From Actinomadura madurae (lineage in GTDB: Bacteria; Actinomycetota; Actinomycetes; Streptosporangiales; Streptosporangiaceae): 64,000 nt of DNA. The translations under genes and the position numbers were made by a program. The notes beneath the pieces were generated by a model, which saw nothing but the letters and a program-made list of their open reading frames with translations, made no database searches and was not told the DNA's origin. The stretch covers positions 124,001-188,000 of the forward strand of contig NZ_FOVH01000018.1 in assembly GCF_900115095.1 (NCBI RefSeq), written 5' to 3'. This document shows, one piece after another, positions 42,782 to 57,211 of the stretch; within the stretch, counting starts at the first letter, position 1, and every line of letters begins with the position of its first letter.

Positions 42782-43354
42782 TCAGCCGACGGTGATCACG
42801 GCCTCCGGCCCGCGGGCGCGGTCGGCGGCGAGCATCGGGTTCCCGGGCCTCAGCTCGAGCCGCACGATCCGCCGGTCGGCGGGAAGCTCGAACACCAGCT
42901 GCCCCGTGGTGCGCTGGCCGGGGCTGAGGTCGTCCTCCGGGGGCTCCACCTCGCGCCCGCTGAGGCGCTTGCCGTTGTACTGGCTGCCGTCAGTGGTGTA
43001 GGCGCGCTGGGCGTGCGGCTGGAATTCCAGCGGCACCTTGCTCAGCACCTCGACGTCCAGGGTGTAGATGCAGTACTGGCCGTCGGCCGTGTAGCCGAGC
43101 GCGACGCCGACGCGGATCTTCCGCACGCCGCACTCCTGCTCGCGGACGGTGTAGGCCAGCTCCTTACCGCGGACGGTCTGCCCCATCCGCCCCTGCACGG
43201 GCTCGGGCGCCTCCTCGGCCGGCCCCTCACCCCCCGCGGAGAGCGGCCGGCCGTTCGCTCCCGCGGTGGACGCGGGCTCGCCGCCGCCCCCGCAGCCGGA
43301 CGACAGCAGCACGGCGCCGACCCCGGCGACCAGCAGGCGGGAACGCAGTGGCAT
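42782..43354 (-). CDS. DUF4352-type secreted lipoprotein
   Basis: 190 residues. Signal peptide with lipobox LLSSGC, then a Gly/Ser/Pro-rich linker and a DUF4352-like beta-sandwich: MGQTVRGKELAYTVREQECGV, GQYCIYTLDVEV, then GQLVFELPADR. Such lipoproteins sit on the outer membrane face of Gram-positive cells, with unknown roles. ATG 43354 with a GGGGAG site is preferred. It is the gene after the carboxylase on the same strand. Confidence 0.85.
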   Translation of the reverse strand: MPLRSRLLVAGVGAVLLSSGCGGGGEPASTAGANGRPLSAGGEGPAEEAPEPVQGRMGQTVRGKELAYTVREQECGVRKIRVGVALGYTADGQYCIYTLDVEVLSKVPLEFQPHAQRAYTTDGSQYNGKRLSGREVEPPEDDLSPGQRTTGQLVFELPADRRIVRLELRPGNPMLAADRARGPEAVITVG

Positions 43355-43472
43355 GGCCAACTCCCCATGTCGACGGCCGCACACCCGGCCGGAGGAGCCC
43401 CAACGTAAGGCGGCGCGGTGCGCGTTCCGGACCCCCGGAACGCGCACCGCGCCCCCGCACCGCCCCGCCGGG

Positions 43473-48938
<5,466 letters not shown>

Positions 48939-49143
48939 CGCACCGAGCCCTTCTGTAGACGATCCGTGCCGCGACATGACGGCCGGCGGCAGTGTTCAGC
49001 CTCCCGCTTACCGCCCGGCCGGCGCCATGCCGCGAACTACGCACGCTACGCGTCTCCAGTTGTGGGATTCCTGCAAAGCCGTGTCCGGCTGGCGCACGCT
49101 TTGCCGCCTCTCGACCACGCCGCGTGTCCGCCGGGGGGTGAGA

Positions 49144-50703
49144 TCAGCAGGCCGGTTCGAGGACGAGTTCGGCCTTCTCCGGCTCGCGGGCGGCCGTTCC
49201 GGACGCGTCGAGCGCCGCAGCGGTCTCGGGGGCGGCGGGCCGCTTCGGCAGCAGGAAGGCGATCCCGACCATCACGAGGGCGAGCGCGCCGCTGAGGACG
49301 AACGCCAGCCGCATCCCGTCCAGCTGGGCGAGGGCCGCGGGGACGCCGGCGGCGACCCGGGAGTCGGCCCGTCCGGCCATCACGGTCACCACCAGCGCGG
49401 TGCCGAGGGCCGCGGAGACCTGCTGGAGGGTGCCGAGCATCGAGCTGCCGTGCGGGTACAGGTGCTCCGGGAGAGCGCCGAGGCCGAGCGTGAACACCGG
49501 CGTGAACGCCGCGGCCAGCGACACCATGAGCAGCGTGTGCAGGCCGAGCACCTGCCAGTACGGCATCGTCATCGAGATCTGGGTGAACCCGGCCAGGGCG
49601 AGCAGGATGCCGAGCGCGCCGGGGATGATCAGCATCCGGGCGCCGAAGCGGTCGAACAGCCGGCCCACGACCGGGCCGAGCAGGCCCATGGCCAGCCCGC
49701 CGGGCATCACCAGCAGGCCGGTCTCCAGCGGGGACAGCCCGCGCAGGTTCTGCAGGTAGATCGGCAGCAGGATCATCGAGCCCAGCATCGCCATGAACCC
49801 GAGCGACATCAGGGCCAGGGAGAGGGCGTAGACCGGGTACCGGAGGACGCGCAGGTCCAGGAGGGGGACGTCGCGGCGCTGGAGCCGGAGCTGCCGGACC
49901 GCGAAGGCCGCGATCGTCGCCAGCCCGGTCAGGACGATGAGCGCGGGGACGGCCGTGCCGCCCTCGCCGAACCGGCTGAGTCCGTAGACGAGGGAGCCGA
50001 ACCCGGCCGCCGCGGCGCCGACGCTGAACCAGTCGATGGTGCTGAGCCGCGGCTCGCCGACGTTCTCCAGCCGGGCCAGGCCGCGCCAGGTGATCAGGGC
50101 CGCTACCGGCAGCACCGCCGCGAACAGCAGGCGCCAGGAGCCGAGCTGCAAGATCAGGCCCGAGACGGCCGGGCCCATCGCCGGCGCGACCGACATCGCC
50201 AGCGTCACGTTGCCCATCACCCGGCCGCGGTCCCGCTCGGGGACGACCGTCATCAGCGTCGTCATCAGCAGCGGCATCATCACCGCCGTCCCGGTCGCCT
50301 GGACGACCCGGGCGAGCAGCAGCAGCTCGAAGACCGGCGCGACCATGGCGAGGGCCGTCCCGGTGAGGAAGACGCCCATCGCGGTGGCGTAGGCGCGGCG
50401 GGTGCTGACCCGCTGGAGGAACCAGCCGGTGACCGGGATCACCGCCGCCATCGTCAGCATGAACGCCGTCGACAGCCACTGCGCCGCCTGCTCGGTGACG
50501 GCCATGTCCGCCATCAGCCGCGGGATCGCGTTGATCATGATCGTCTCGTTGAGGATCACCACGAACGTCGCGAGCACCAGCAGGCGGATCACTGGCGGTG
50601 TGCGGTGGGCGCCGGAAGCTCGTCCGGCCGGGGCCTTCCGGGGCGCGGGGGCGGTCGGCGCGTGTCCCGGCTCGCGGCCGGTGGGGGCATCTGTGGTCGT
50701 CAT
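49144..50703 (-). CDS. DHA2 family MFS exporter (EmrB/QacA-like)
   Basis: 519 residues with about 14 membrane helices. The opening LATFVVILNETIMINAIPRL and the motif-C-like AMSVAPAMGPAVSGLILQLGSWRLLF mark proton-driven drug exporters of the DHA2 group. Transcribed divergently from an LLM-type oxidoreductase gene with an AACTCAT/ATGAGTT inverted repeat between them. The 205-base gap to the carboxylase downstream holds no gene. The exported compound is unknown. Confidence 0.92.
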   Translation of the reverse strand: MTTTDAPTGREPGHAPTAPAPRKAPAGRASGAHRTPPVIRLLVLATFVVILNETIMINAIPRLMADMAVTEQAAQWLSTAFMLTMAAVIPVTGWFLQRVSTRRAYATAMGVFLTGTALAMVAPVFELLLLARVVQATGTAVMMPLLMTTLMTVVPERDRGRVMGNVTLAMSVAPAMGPAVSGLILQLGSWRLLFAAVLPVAALITWRGLARLENVGEPRLSTIDWFSVGAAAAGFGSLVYGLSRFGEGGTAVPALIVLTGLATIAAFAVRQLRLQRRDVPLLDLRVLRYPVYALSLALMSLGFMAMLGSMILLPIYLQNLRGLSPLETGLLVMPGGLAMGLLGPVVGRLFDRFGARMLIIPGALGILLALAGFTQISMTMPYWQVLGLHTLLMVSLAAAFTPVFTLGLGALPEHLYPHGSSMLGTLQQVSAALGTALVVTVMAGRADSRVAAGVPAALAQLDGMRLAFVLSGALALVMVGIAFLLPKRPAAPETAAALDASGTAAREPEKAELVLEPAC

Positions 50704-50730
50704 GCCAAGGCTGACCGGCGGCCCCGCGGA

Positions 50731-50757
50731 AACTCATCGCCGATCCCGGAATGAGTT
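50731..50757. promoter_or_regulatory. Inverted repeat in exporter/LLM divergent gap
   Basis: AACTCAT and ATGAGTT separated by 13 bases, 28 bases before the exporter start. A second pair, GTGAC-N6-GTCAC, is at 50799-50814 nearer the LLM gene. Both are candidate operators for a regulator not encoded here. Confidence 0.45.
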
Positions 50758-50887
50758 GATTTTTCCGTGACAACCCGGGGTTGGTCCGATACGCGGAAAG
50801 TGACCACCTCGTCACGGCGCAGCGCCTACGCTCGTCCCCATCCCCCGATGGGTGCGTGAAGAAGCGCACTGCAAGGAGACGTTTTCC

Positions 50888-51937
50888 GTGAAGTTCAGCT
50901 ACGCCATGCTCCCTGACTATCCGGTCGCGGAGTCGCTGGCCTCGATCAAGCTCGCGGACGAGCTGGGATTCCACGCGGTGTACGCGGCCGACGAGCCGTG
51001 GCACAAGGACCTGTGGCTGCTGTTCGCCGCCGCCGCGGCGAACACCTCGCAGATTCGCCTCGGGCCGTCGGTGTCGGCGGTGACGCTGCGCGAGCCCTCC
51101 CTCATCGCGCAGGCGGCCGCGACGCTGGACGAGCTCACCGGTGGCCGCGCCGAGGTCGTCCTGGGCAGCGGCAACTTCGGGGTGCTCGCCCAGTACAAGA
51201 TCGACTGGGCGAAGACCAAGCCGCTCACCCGGGTCAAGGAGGCCGTCGCGGTCGTCCGGACCCTGCTGGACGAGGGCGCCATCACCCGCGACGGCGAGTT
51301 CTACTCCTACGACGGGCTGTTCACCTTCGCCCGTCCGGTCCAGGAGCACCTGCCCGTCAAGATCGGCGCGATGCGCGGGCCGAAGTCGTTCGAGGCGGCC
51401 GGCGAGCTGTCCGACGGCGTCCACCACGCGCTCAGCTACTCGCGCGGCGCGTACGAGTACGCGGTCGAGCACTTCCGGGCCGGCGCCGAGCGGGCCGGCA
51501 AGGACTGGCGGTCGCTCGACATCGGCGCCTGGGTGGTGTTCGCGGTCGGCCCCGACTCCACCGCGGCCAAGGAGGCGGCCCGCAGCATGGTCGGCCTGTA
51601 CGCCTCGGCGATGCCGGCCGAGCAGCTGCAGCGCAACGGCGTCGACCCGGCGGACATGGCCCCGATCATCGACGCCATCGGCGGCGGCGACCTGGCCAAG
51701 GCCATCGAGCTGACCACCCCGGAGATCACCGAGAAGCTGTCGCTGGCGGGCACCCCCGACGAGGTCCGCGCCAAGATCGAGAGCAACATCGCGCCGACCG
51801 GCGTCAACCACATGATCTGCGCGATCACCGACCCCGGCCTGGTGAAGTCCTTCACCGGCCGCGACCTCACCGGCGTCCCGGACGTGGACGGCCAGCTCCG
51901 GCTGATCCACGAGCACCTGATGCCCGCGTTCAAGTAA
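50888..51937 (+). CDS. LLM class (F420-dependent-like) oxidoreductase
   Basis: 349-residue luciferase-like TIM barrel. VKFSYAMLPDYPVAESLASIKLADELGFHAVYAADE, SQIRLGPSVSAVTLREPSLIAQAAATLDELTGGRAEVVLGSG and the ELSDGVHH motif are typical of the F420-dependent methylene-H4MPT-reductase-like subgroup found in actinomycetes. It transfers hydride between F420H2 (or FMNH2) and an unknown substrate. The GTG start has an AAGGAGA site eight bases away. A strong bidirectional terminator follows. Confidence 0.9.
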   Translation: MKFSYAMLPDYPVAESLASIKLADELGFHAVYAADEPWHKDLWLLFAAAAANTSQIRLGPSVSAVTLREPSLIAQAAATLDELTGGRAEVVLGSGNFGVLAQYKIDWAKTKPLTRVKEAVAVVRTLLDEGAITRDGEFYSYDGLFTFARPVQEHLPVKIGAMRGPKSFEAAGELSDGVHHALSYSRGAYEYAVEHFRAGAERAGKDWRSLDIGAWVVFAVGPDSTAAKEAARSMVGLYASAMPAEQLQRNGVDPADMAPIIDAIGGGDLAKAIELTTPEITEKLSLAGTPDEVRAKIESNIAPTGVNHMICAITDPGLVKSFTGRDLTGVPDVDGQLRLIHEHLMPAFK

Positions 51938-51946
51938 CCGGCACCT

Positions 51947-51978
51947 GGGGCCGGGCACCGACCGCGGTGCCCGGCCCC
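51947..51978. terminator. Bidirectional hairpin terminator
   Basis: Perfect 14-base-pair stem (GGGGCCGGGCACCG and its complement) with loop ACCG, between the LLM gene and the convergent MFS gene. Confidence 0.75.
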
Positions 51979-52001
51979 TCGCATGCCGCCGCGCGCGTCG
52001 C

Positions 52002-53234
52002 TCAGCCCGTCCGGCGGTCGCGGCCCGCGACGAGGCCCGCCGCCAGCTGCGGCACCATGAGCACCGCCATGAGGACCAGCGGCGCGGTCCAGCCGCCGCC
52101 GTGCTCGTAGAGCGCGCCCACGAGGACGGGGCCCGGGATCGAGATCAGGTAGCCGGTGCTCTGCGCGAAGGCGGACAGCCGCGTGACGGCCGCGCCGTCC
52201 CGCCCGCGCATCCCGATCATCGTGAGCGCCAGCGGGAACGAGCAGTTGGCGACGCCGAGCAGGCACGCCCACAGCCACGGCGCCGCGGTCGGGGCCGCCC
52301 CCAGCCCGGCGTAGCCGGCCAGCCCGAACAAGCCGAGCGCGACGGCGAGCCCGCCCTGCCGGCGCAGCCGCCCGGCCACCAGTGCGAGCGCGAACGACAG
52401 CGGGATGCCGAGGACCGAGGTGACGGCGAACAGCAGCCCGGCCGTCTCCGCGGGCAGCCCCGCGTCCCGGTAGATCTGCGGAAGCCAGCCGATGACGACG
52501 TACGCGGCGGTGGCCTGGAGCCCGAAGTAGACGGCGAGCGCCCACGCGGTCGGGCTGCGGGTGAGGGACGGCCGCCCGGCGTCCGGGGCCGCGTCCGGCG
52601 GGGGCGCGGGCGCGACGCGGTCGCGGGCCAGGGCGGTCCATGCCGGGACGGCGGCGGCCGCCACCAGCGCCCACGCGCCGAGCCCGATCCGCCAGTCGCC
52701 GAACCGGTGGGCAAGCGGGACGGTGGTGGCCGCGGCCGTCGAGGCGCCGATGTTGAGGGCCGTCGCGTAGCCGCCGGTGACCGCGCCGACGCGGTCCGGG
52801 AAGCGCTGCTTGACCACGGCGGGCAGCAGCACGTTGGCGACCGCGATCCCGGCGAGCGCGACCGCGCTGAGCGCGACGAACACCGCGCCGTCCGGGGCGA
52901 GCGGGCGCAGGGCGAGCCCGGCCGCGATCGCCCCCATGCCGGACAGGACGACGGTGCCCGGCCCGTGCCGGCGCGCGAGCCGGGACGCGGCGAAGCCGAC
53001 CAGCGCGAAGCAGACGGCCGGCATCGCGGTGAGCAGCCCGGCGGCGGTGGCGCTCATCCCGAGATCGGCGCGGGCCTCCTCCAGGACCGGGCCGACGCTG
53101 GTGACGGCGGGCCGCAGGTTCAGCGCGGCCAGCATCAGCGCGAGCGCCGCGAGCCATGGCGCCCGGACGCCGGGCCGGGACGAGGCCCGCGGCGGACCCG
53201 GGCGGGACGGCGCGGCGGCCCGCTCGTCAGGCAC
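52002..53234 (-). CDS. MFS transporter (CynX/NimT-like)
   Basis: 410 residues, about 12 membrane helices. LNLRPAVTSVGPVLEEARADLGMSATAAGLLTAMP is the signature of the cyanate/2-nitroimidazole transporter (CynX/NimT) group. Its start lies 22 bases from a divergent FadR-type GntR regulator, which therefore probably controls it. Substrate uncertain. Confidence 0.92.
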   Translation of the reverse strand: MPDERAAAPSRPGPPRASSRPGVRAPWLAALALMLAALNLRPAVTSVGPVLEEARADLGMSATAAGLLTAMPAVCFALVGFAASRLARRHGPGTVVLSGMGAIAAGLALRPLAPDGAVFVALSAVALAGIAVANVLLPAVVKQRFPDRVGAVTGGYATALNIGASTAAATTVPLAHRFGDWRIGLGAWALVAAAAVPAWTALARDRVAPAPPPDAAPDAGRPSLTRSPTAWALAVYFGLQATAAYVVIGWLPQIYRDAGLPAETAGLLFAVTSVLGIPLSFALALVAGRLRRQGGLAVALGLFGLAGYAGLGAAPTAAPWLWACLLGVANCSFPLALTMIGMRGRDGAAVTRLSAFAQSTGYLISIPGPVLVGALYEHGGGWTAPLVLMAVLMVPQLAAGLVAGRDRRTG

Positions 53235-53244
53235 TCACGCCTCG

Positions 53245-53250
53245 TATAAT
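53245..53250 (+). promoter_or_regulatory. Consensus -10 box, leaderless GntR gene
   Basis: A perfect TATAAT ends seven bases before ATG 53257, so transcription should begin at or next to the start codon. No ribosome site is present. No clear -35 is seen. The 22-base gap must also hold the opposite promoter signals of the MFS gene. Confidence 0.55.
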
Positions 53251-53256
53251 CATGGG

Positions 53257-53931
53257 ATGAGTCTACGTCCTGTCCCGCGGCCGACCGGACTGTTCGACCA
53301 TGTCGTCGCCCGGCTCCGCCGGCAGATCACCTCCGGCGCCTGGCCGGTGGGGTCGCGCATCCCCACCGAGCCGGAGCTGGTCGAGCAGCTCGGGGTGGCC
53401 CGCAACACCGTCCGGGAGGCGGTGCGGGCGCTCGCGCACAACGGGCTGCTGGACGTCCGGCACGGCTCGGGCACCTACGTCGCCGCGACGAGCGAGCTGG
53501 CCGGGGTCATGCGGCGCCGCTTCGCCGGCGTGGAGCGGCGCGACGTGATCGAGATGCGCGGCGCCCTCGAATCGTCCGCGGCGGCGATGGCCGCCGGGCG
53601 GCGGACCGAGGACGACCTCCGCCGGCTGGAGGAGCTGCTGGACCGGCGGGAGGCCGCCTGGGAGTCGGGGGACCGCGACGCCTTCGTCGACGCGGACGCC
53701 GCCTTCCACCGCGCGGTGGTGGCGGCGTCCCGCAACGAGGTCATGGCCGAGCTGTACGCCGACCTCGGCGAGGTGATCCGGCGGTCGCTGCGCGACCACT
53801 TCAGCCCCGAGCTGCGCGTGGACGAGTACATGGACCACTCCCGGCTGCTGGACGCGATCCGCGCCTCCGATCCCGGCGCCGCCGCCCGCGAGGCGGCGTC
53901 CCACACCTCCACCTGCCGCCCGGTGCCCTGA
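53257..53931 (+). CDS. FadR/GntR family transcriptional regulator
   Basis: 224 residues. The winged helix-turn-helix (about 12-75) has the GntR pattern SRIPTEPELVEQLGVARNTVREAVRALAHNGLLDVRHGSGTYV. The C-terminal FCD domain has the expected Asp and His metal ligands (DADAAFHRAVV, DHSRLLDAI). It most likely represses the divergent CynX/NimT-type transporter. Start at ATG 53257, apparently leaderless. Confidence 0.93.
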   Translation: MSLRPVPRPTGLFDHVVARLRRQITSGAWPVGSRIPTEPELVEQLGVARNTVREAVRALAHNGLLDVRHGSGTYVAATSELAGVMRRRFAGVERRDVIEMRGALESSAAAMAAGRRTEDDLRRLEELLDRREAAWESGDRDAFVDADAAFHRAVVAASRNEVMAELYADLGEVIRRSLRDHFSPELRVDEYMDHSRLLDAIRASDPGAAAREAASHTSTCRPVP

Positions 53932-53943
53932 GCGGCGGGCGGG

Positions 53944-55341
53944 TCAGCGGCTCGGCGCGAGCGCCCGCGCGGCCGCGGTGGGCGCGACCTTCCGGCGGCC
54001 CGGGATGGCCAGCGCCGCCAGCGCCCCGGCGAGCGACAGCGCGGCGCTGACCCCGGTCGCCGCGGCGAACCCGTCGGCGAAGGCGTCCGGCCCCGCGTAG
54101 CTCCCGGCCCGGCCGAACGCCAGGGCCAGCAGGGCGACGCCGAACACCCCGCCCAGCTGCCGCCCGGTGTTGAACACGCCGGAGGCGTTCCCGATCCGCT
54201 GCGGCGCGACCGCGTTGAGCACGGCCGTCTGGGTGGCGGGCATCGCCATGCTCACGCCCGCGCCCGCGACGAGCATCGGCGCGACCAGCTGCCAGTACGG
54301 CACCGACGGCGTGGCGGCGAGGGCGAGCCATCCCATCCCGGCCGCCTGCAGCGCCAGCCCGGCCGCGGCCGGCGGGCGGGCGCCGACCCGGTTCACCAGC
54401 CGTCCGGCCAGCGGCGCGACGACCGTCACCGACGCGGTCCAGGCGAGCAGGTGCAGCCCGGCGGCCAGCGGCCGGTCGCCGCGTCCGGTCTGGAAGTACT
54501 GCGCCGCGAAGAACAGCGACCCGTACAGCGCGGCGTACAGGAACACCCCGGCGGCGTTCCCCGCCGCGAAGCCGCGCAGCCGGAACAGCTCCAGCGGCAG
54601 CATCGGCTGCCGGGCCACCCGCTCCCAGGCGACGAAGGCGACACCGCAAACCACTCCGGCGATCAGCGACCCGGCCACCTCGGCGCTGCCCCAACCGGCG
54701 GCCTGCGAACGCACCAGCCCCCACACCAGGCCGAGCGCGGCCCCGGTCACCAGCACCAGCCCGGCGGCGTCGACGGCCCGCCCGCCGCCCCGGCTCTCCG
54801 GGACGCGGCGCAGCACCAGCGGGACGACCACCAGCCCGATCGGCAGGTTCAGCCAGAAGATCCACTCCCAGGCGAGCCCCTGGGTGACGGCGCCGCCGAT
54901 CACCGGGCCGCCGACCACCGCGAGCCCGGTCAACCCGGCGAACAGGCCCAGCGCCTTCGGCCGGTCCTGGGGCGGGTAGGCCGCGCTCAGCAGCGCCATC
55001 GCGAGCGGCATGACCAGCGCGGCCCCGGCGCCCTGCACCGCCCGCGCCGCGATCAGCCAGCCGACGTCCGGGGCCAGCGCGCACGCCGCCGAGGCGGCCG
55101 TGAAGAGCGCCAGCCCGGCCGTGAAGACCAGCCGCCGCCCGAACCGGTCGCCGAGCACGGCGCCCGTCATCAGCAGGACGGCGAAGCTGAGGCTGTAGGC
55201 GTTCACCGTCCATTCGAGCTGTTCCATCGAGGTGCCGAGATCCAGCCGGATCCGGCTCAGTGCCGTCGTCACCACCGTGGCGTCCAGCGCCACCATCACC
55301 GAGGCCGCCGAGGCGAGCCCGAGAACCCATGTCCTGTTCAT
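53944..55341 (-). CDS. DHA2 family MFS exporter
   Basis: 465 residues, about 14 helices. It contains ALDATVVTTALSRIRLDLG and AVVGGPVIGGAVTQGLAWEWIFWLNLPIGL, the DHA2 drug-exporter motifs. Divergent from an ECF sigma factor gene across a 95-base gap, which may put it under that sigma factor. Substrate unknown. Confidence 0.92.
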   Translation of the reverse strand: MNRTWVLGLASAASVMVALDATVVTTALSRIRLDLGTSMEQLEWTVNAYSLSFAVLLMTGAVLGDRFGRRLVFTAGLALFTAASAACALAPDVGWLIAARAVQGAGAALVMPLAMALLSAAYPPQDRPKALGLFAGLTGLAVVGGPVIGGAVTQGLAWEWIFWLNLPIGLVVVPLVLRRVPESRGGGRAVDAAGLVLVTGAALGLVWGLVRSQAAGWGSAEVAGSLIAGVVCGVAFVAWERVARQPMLPLELFRLRGFAAGNAAGVFLYAALYGSLFFAAQYFQTGRGDRPLAAGLHLLAWTASVTVVAPLAGRLVNRVGARPPAAAGLALQAAGMGWLALAATPSVPYWQLVAPMLVAGAGVSMAMPATQTAVLNAVAPQRIGNASGVFNTGRQLGGVFGVALLALAFGRAGSYAGPDAFADGFAAATGVSAALSLAGALAALAIPGRRKVAPTAAARALAPSR

Positions 55342-55436
55342 GCCGGTACCGACCGGCGGCCCGGCGAAATCCGCCGGGTCGCGACCGACGAATTCCGCGT
55401 CCCGGCGGGTCTGTACAAGAAAGGGAGGAGCATCGG

Positions 55437-56375
55437 GTGACCGTGACCGAACAACCGGGCGACGACTTCGTCCGCCTCACCGGGCCGTTCCGGCGGGAGC
55501 TGCTGACCCACTGCTACCGGATGCTGGGGTCGGTGCAGGACGCCGAGGACCTCGTCCAGGAGACCTACCTGCGGGCCTGGCGGGGGTACCGGGACTTCGA
55601 GGGACGCGCCTCGCTGCGCACCTGGCTGTACCGGATCGCCACCAACGCCTGCCTCAACGCGCTGCGGCACGGCGGCCGGCGGGTGCTGCCCGCGGGGCTG
55701 GGCGGCCCGATCACCGATCCGGGCGCGCTCGCCCCGCGCGATCCGGAGATCCGGTGGCTGGAGCCGATCCCCGACGAGCGCGCCGACCCCGCCGCCATCG
55801 TGGCCGGACGCGCCGGGCTGCGGCTGGCGCTCATCGCGGCCCTGCAGCACCTGCCCGCGCAGCAGCGGGCGGTGCTCATCCTGCGGGACGTCCTGGCCTG
55901 GTCGGCGGAGGAGACCGCCGGCACCCTCGGCATGACCCCGGCCGCGGTGCACAGCGCGCTGCGCAGGGCCCGCGCCCGGATGGACCGGCTCGCCCCGGAC
56001 ATCGACGACGTCACCGAACCCGCGGAGCGGGAGCGGCGCGACCTGCTGGACCGCTACGCCGACGCGTTCGAGCGCGCCGACATCGACGCGCTGACCGGCC
56101 TGCTGACCGAGGACGCGGTCTGGCAGATGCCGCCCAACCCCTCCTGGTTCGCCGGGCGCGGCGACGTCGCCCGGCTGCTCGCGGCCAGGCTGGGCCGCAA
56201 GCGGGCCCGCCTGCTGCCGCTGCGCGCCAACGGGCAGCCGGGGTTCGCGATGTACGTCGACGGCGAGGCCTTCGCCGTCCAGGTCGTCACCCTGCGCGGG
56301 CCCGCCGTCGCGGCCGTCACCGCCTTCCACGACCCGGACCTCCCGGAGCGCTTCGGCCTGCCCCGCCGCCTGTGA
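55437..56375 (+). CDS. ECF sigma factor with SnoaL-like C-terminal domain
   Basis: 312 residues. Region 2 (about 20-75) reads LTHCYRMLGSVQDAEDLVQETYLRAWRGY...RTWLYRIATNACLNALR. Region 4 (about 137-190) has LPAQQRAVLILRDVLAWSAEETAGTLGMTPAAVHSALRRARARM. The last ~115 residues form a SnoaL/NTF2-like domain (YADAFERADIDALTGLLTEDAVWQMPP), as in the SigG/SigJ-type ECF groups that lack a separate anti-sigma factor. GTG 55437 follows an AGGGAGGAG site. It redirects RNA polymerase in response to an unknown stress or ligand. Confidence 0.92.
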   Translation: MTVTEQPGDDFVRLTGPFRRELLTHCYRMLGSVQDAEDLVQETYLRAWRGYRDFEGRASLRTWLYRIATNACLNALRHGGRRVLPAGLGGPITDPGALAPRDPEIRWLEPIPDERADPAAIVAGRAGLRLALIAALQHLPAQQRAVLILRDVLAWSAEETAGTLGMTPAAVHSALRRARARMDRLAPDIDDVTEPAERERRDLLDRYADAFERADIDALTGLLTEDAVWQMPPNPSWFAGRGDVARLLAARLGRKRARLLPLRANGQPGFAMYVDGEAFAVQVVTLRGPAVAAVTAFHDPDLPERFGLPRRL

Positions 56376-56380
56376 GGCCG

Positions 56381-57211
56381 TCAGCCGGGACGCGGGCGGT
56401 GCGGCAGGATGATCGGCCGGCCGGTGCGGGGGTGGGGGATCACCTCGATGTCGTGCCGGTACACCTTGGTGAGCAGGGGCGCCGTGAGCACCTCGCCGGG
56501 CGGTCCGCAGGCCGCGACGCGGCCCGTGTCGAGCACGGCCACCCGGTCGGCGTGCGCGGCGGCGAGACCGAGGTCGTGGACGACCGCCACCACGGCGGTG
56601 CCGGAGGCGGCCCGGCGGCGCACGACCTCGAACACCATCTCCTGGTGGCGCAGGTCCAGGGCGGCCGTCGGCTCGTCGAGCAGGAGGACGCCGGTCCGCT
56701 GCGCGAGGACGCGGGCGAGCGCCACCCTGGCCTGCTCGCCACCCGACAGCTGCGGGTACGGGCGGCGGGCGAACCCGGTCGTGTCCGTCCGGTCCATCGC
56801 CTCGGCGATCGCCGCCTCGTCGTCGTCGGCCAGGGGCGTCCCGGCCCAGGGCGCGCGTCCCATGGCGACGACCTGCGCGACGGTGAACGGGAAGGCCAGC
56901 GTGTGCCGCTGCGGGAGGATCGCCCGCCGCATCGCCAGCTCGGCGTGGGTCCAGGACGCGAGCGGCGCGCCGTCCACGGTGACCCGGCCGCCCGCCCTGG
57001 CCACGTCGCCCGCGACGGCGCCGAGCAGGGTGGACTTCCCGGCGCCGTTCGGGCCGACGAGGGCGAGGACCTCGCCGGCCCGCAGCGTCAGGTCCACCCC
57101 GGTCAGGACGATCCGGGCCGCCCGCTCGACGGTGAGCCCCCGGACCTCGACGGCCGGGGCGCCCGGCGGCGGCCGGGGCGTCCGGGGGCGGCGGACCAGC
57201 GCGCGGATCAC
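56381..57211 (-). CDS. hmuV: Heme ABC transporter ATP-binding protein
   Basis: 276 residues. Walker A GPNGAGKST, AILPQRHTLAFPFTVAQVVAMGR (typical of heme/B12/siderophore ATPases), signature LSGGEQARVALAR, LLLDEPTAALD and VVHDLGLAAAHADR. It energises the permease encoded immediately upstream; GTG 57211 overlaps that gene's stop. Last gene of the iron-box-controlled hmu operon. Confidence 0.92.
   Translation of the reverse strand: MIRALVRRPRTPRPPPGAPAVEVRGLTVERAARIVLTGVDLTLRAGEVLALVGPNGAGKSTLLGAVAGDVARAGGRVTVDGAPLASWTHAELAMRRAILPQRHTLAFPFTVAQVVAMGRAPWAGTPLADDDEAAIAEAMDRTDTTGFARRPYPQLSGGEQARVALARVLAQRTGVLLLDEPTAALDLRHQEMVFEVVRRRAASGTAVVAVVHDLGLAAAHADRVAVLDTGRVAACGPPGEVLTAPLLTKVYRHDIEVIPHPRTGRPIILPHRPRPG

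Noticed and set aside
49131..49140. Third copy of the G6/C6 repeat (CCGGGGGGTG)
   Set aside because: Only ten bases agree and there is no matching C6 arm.
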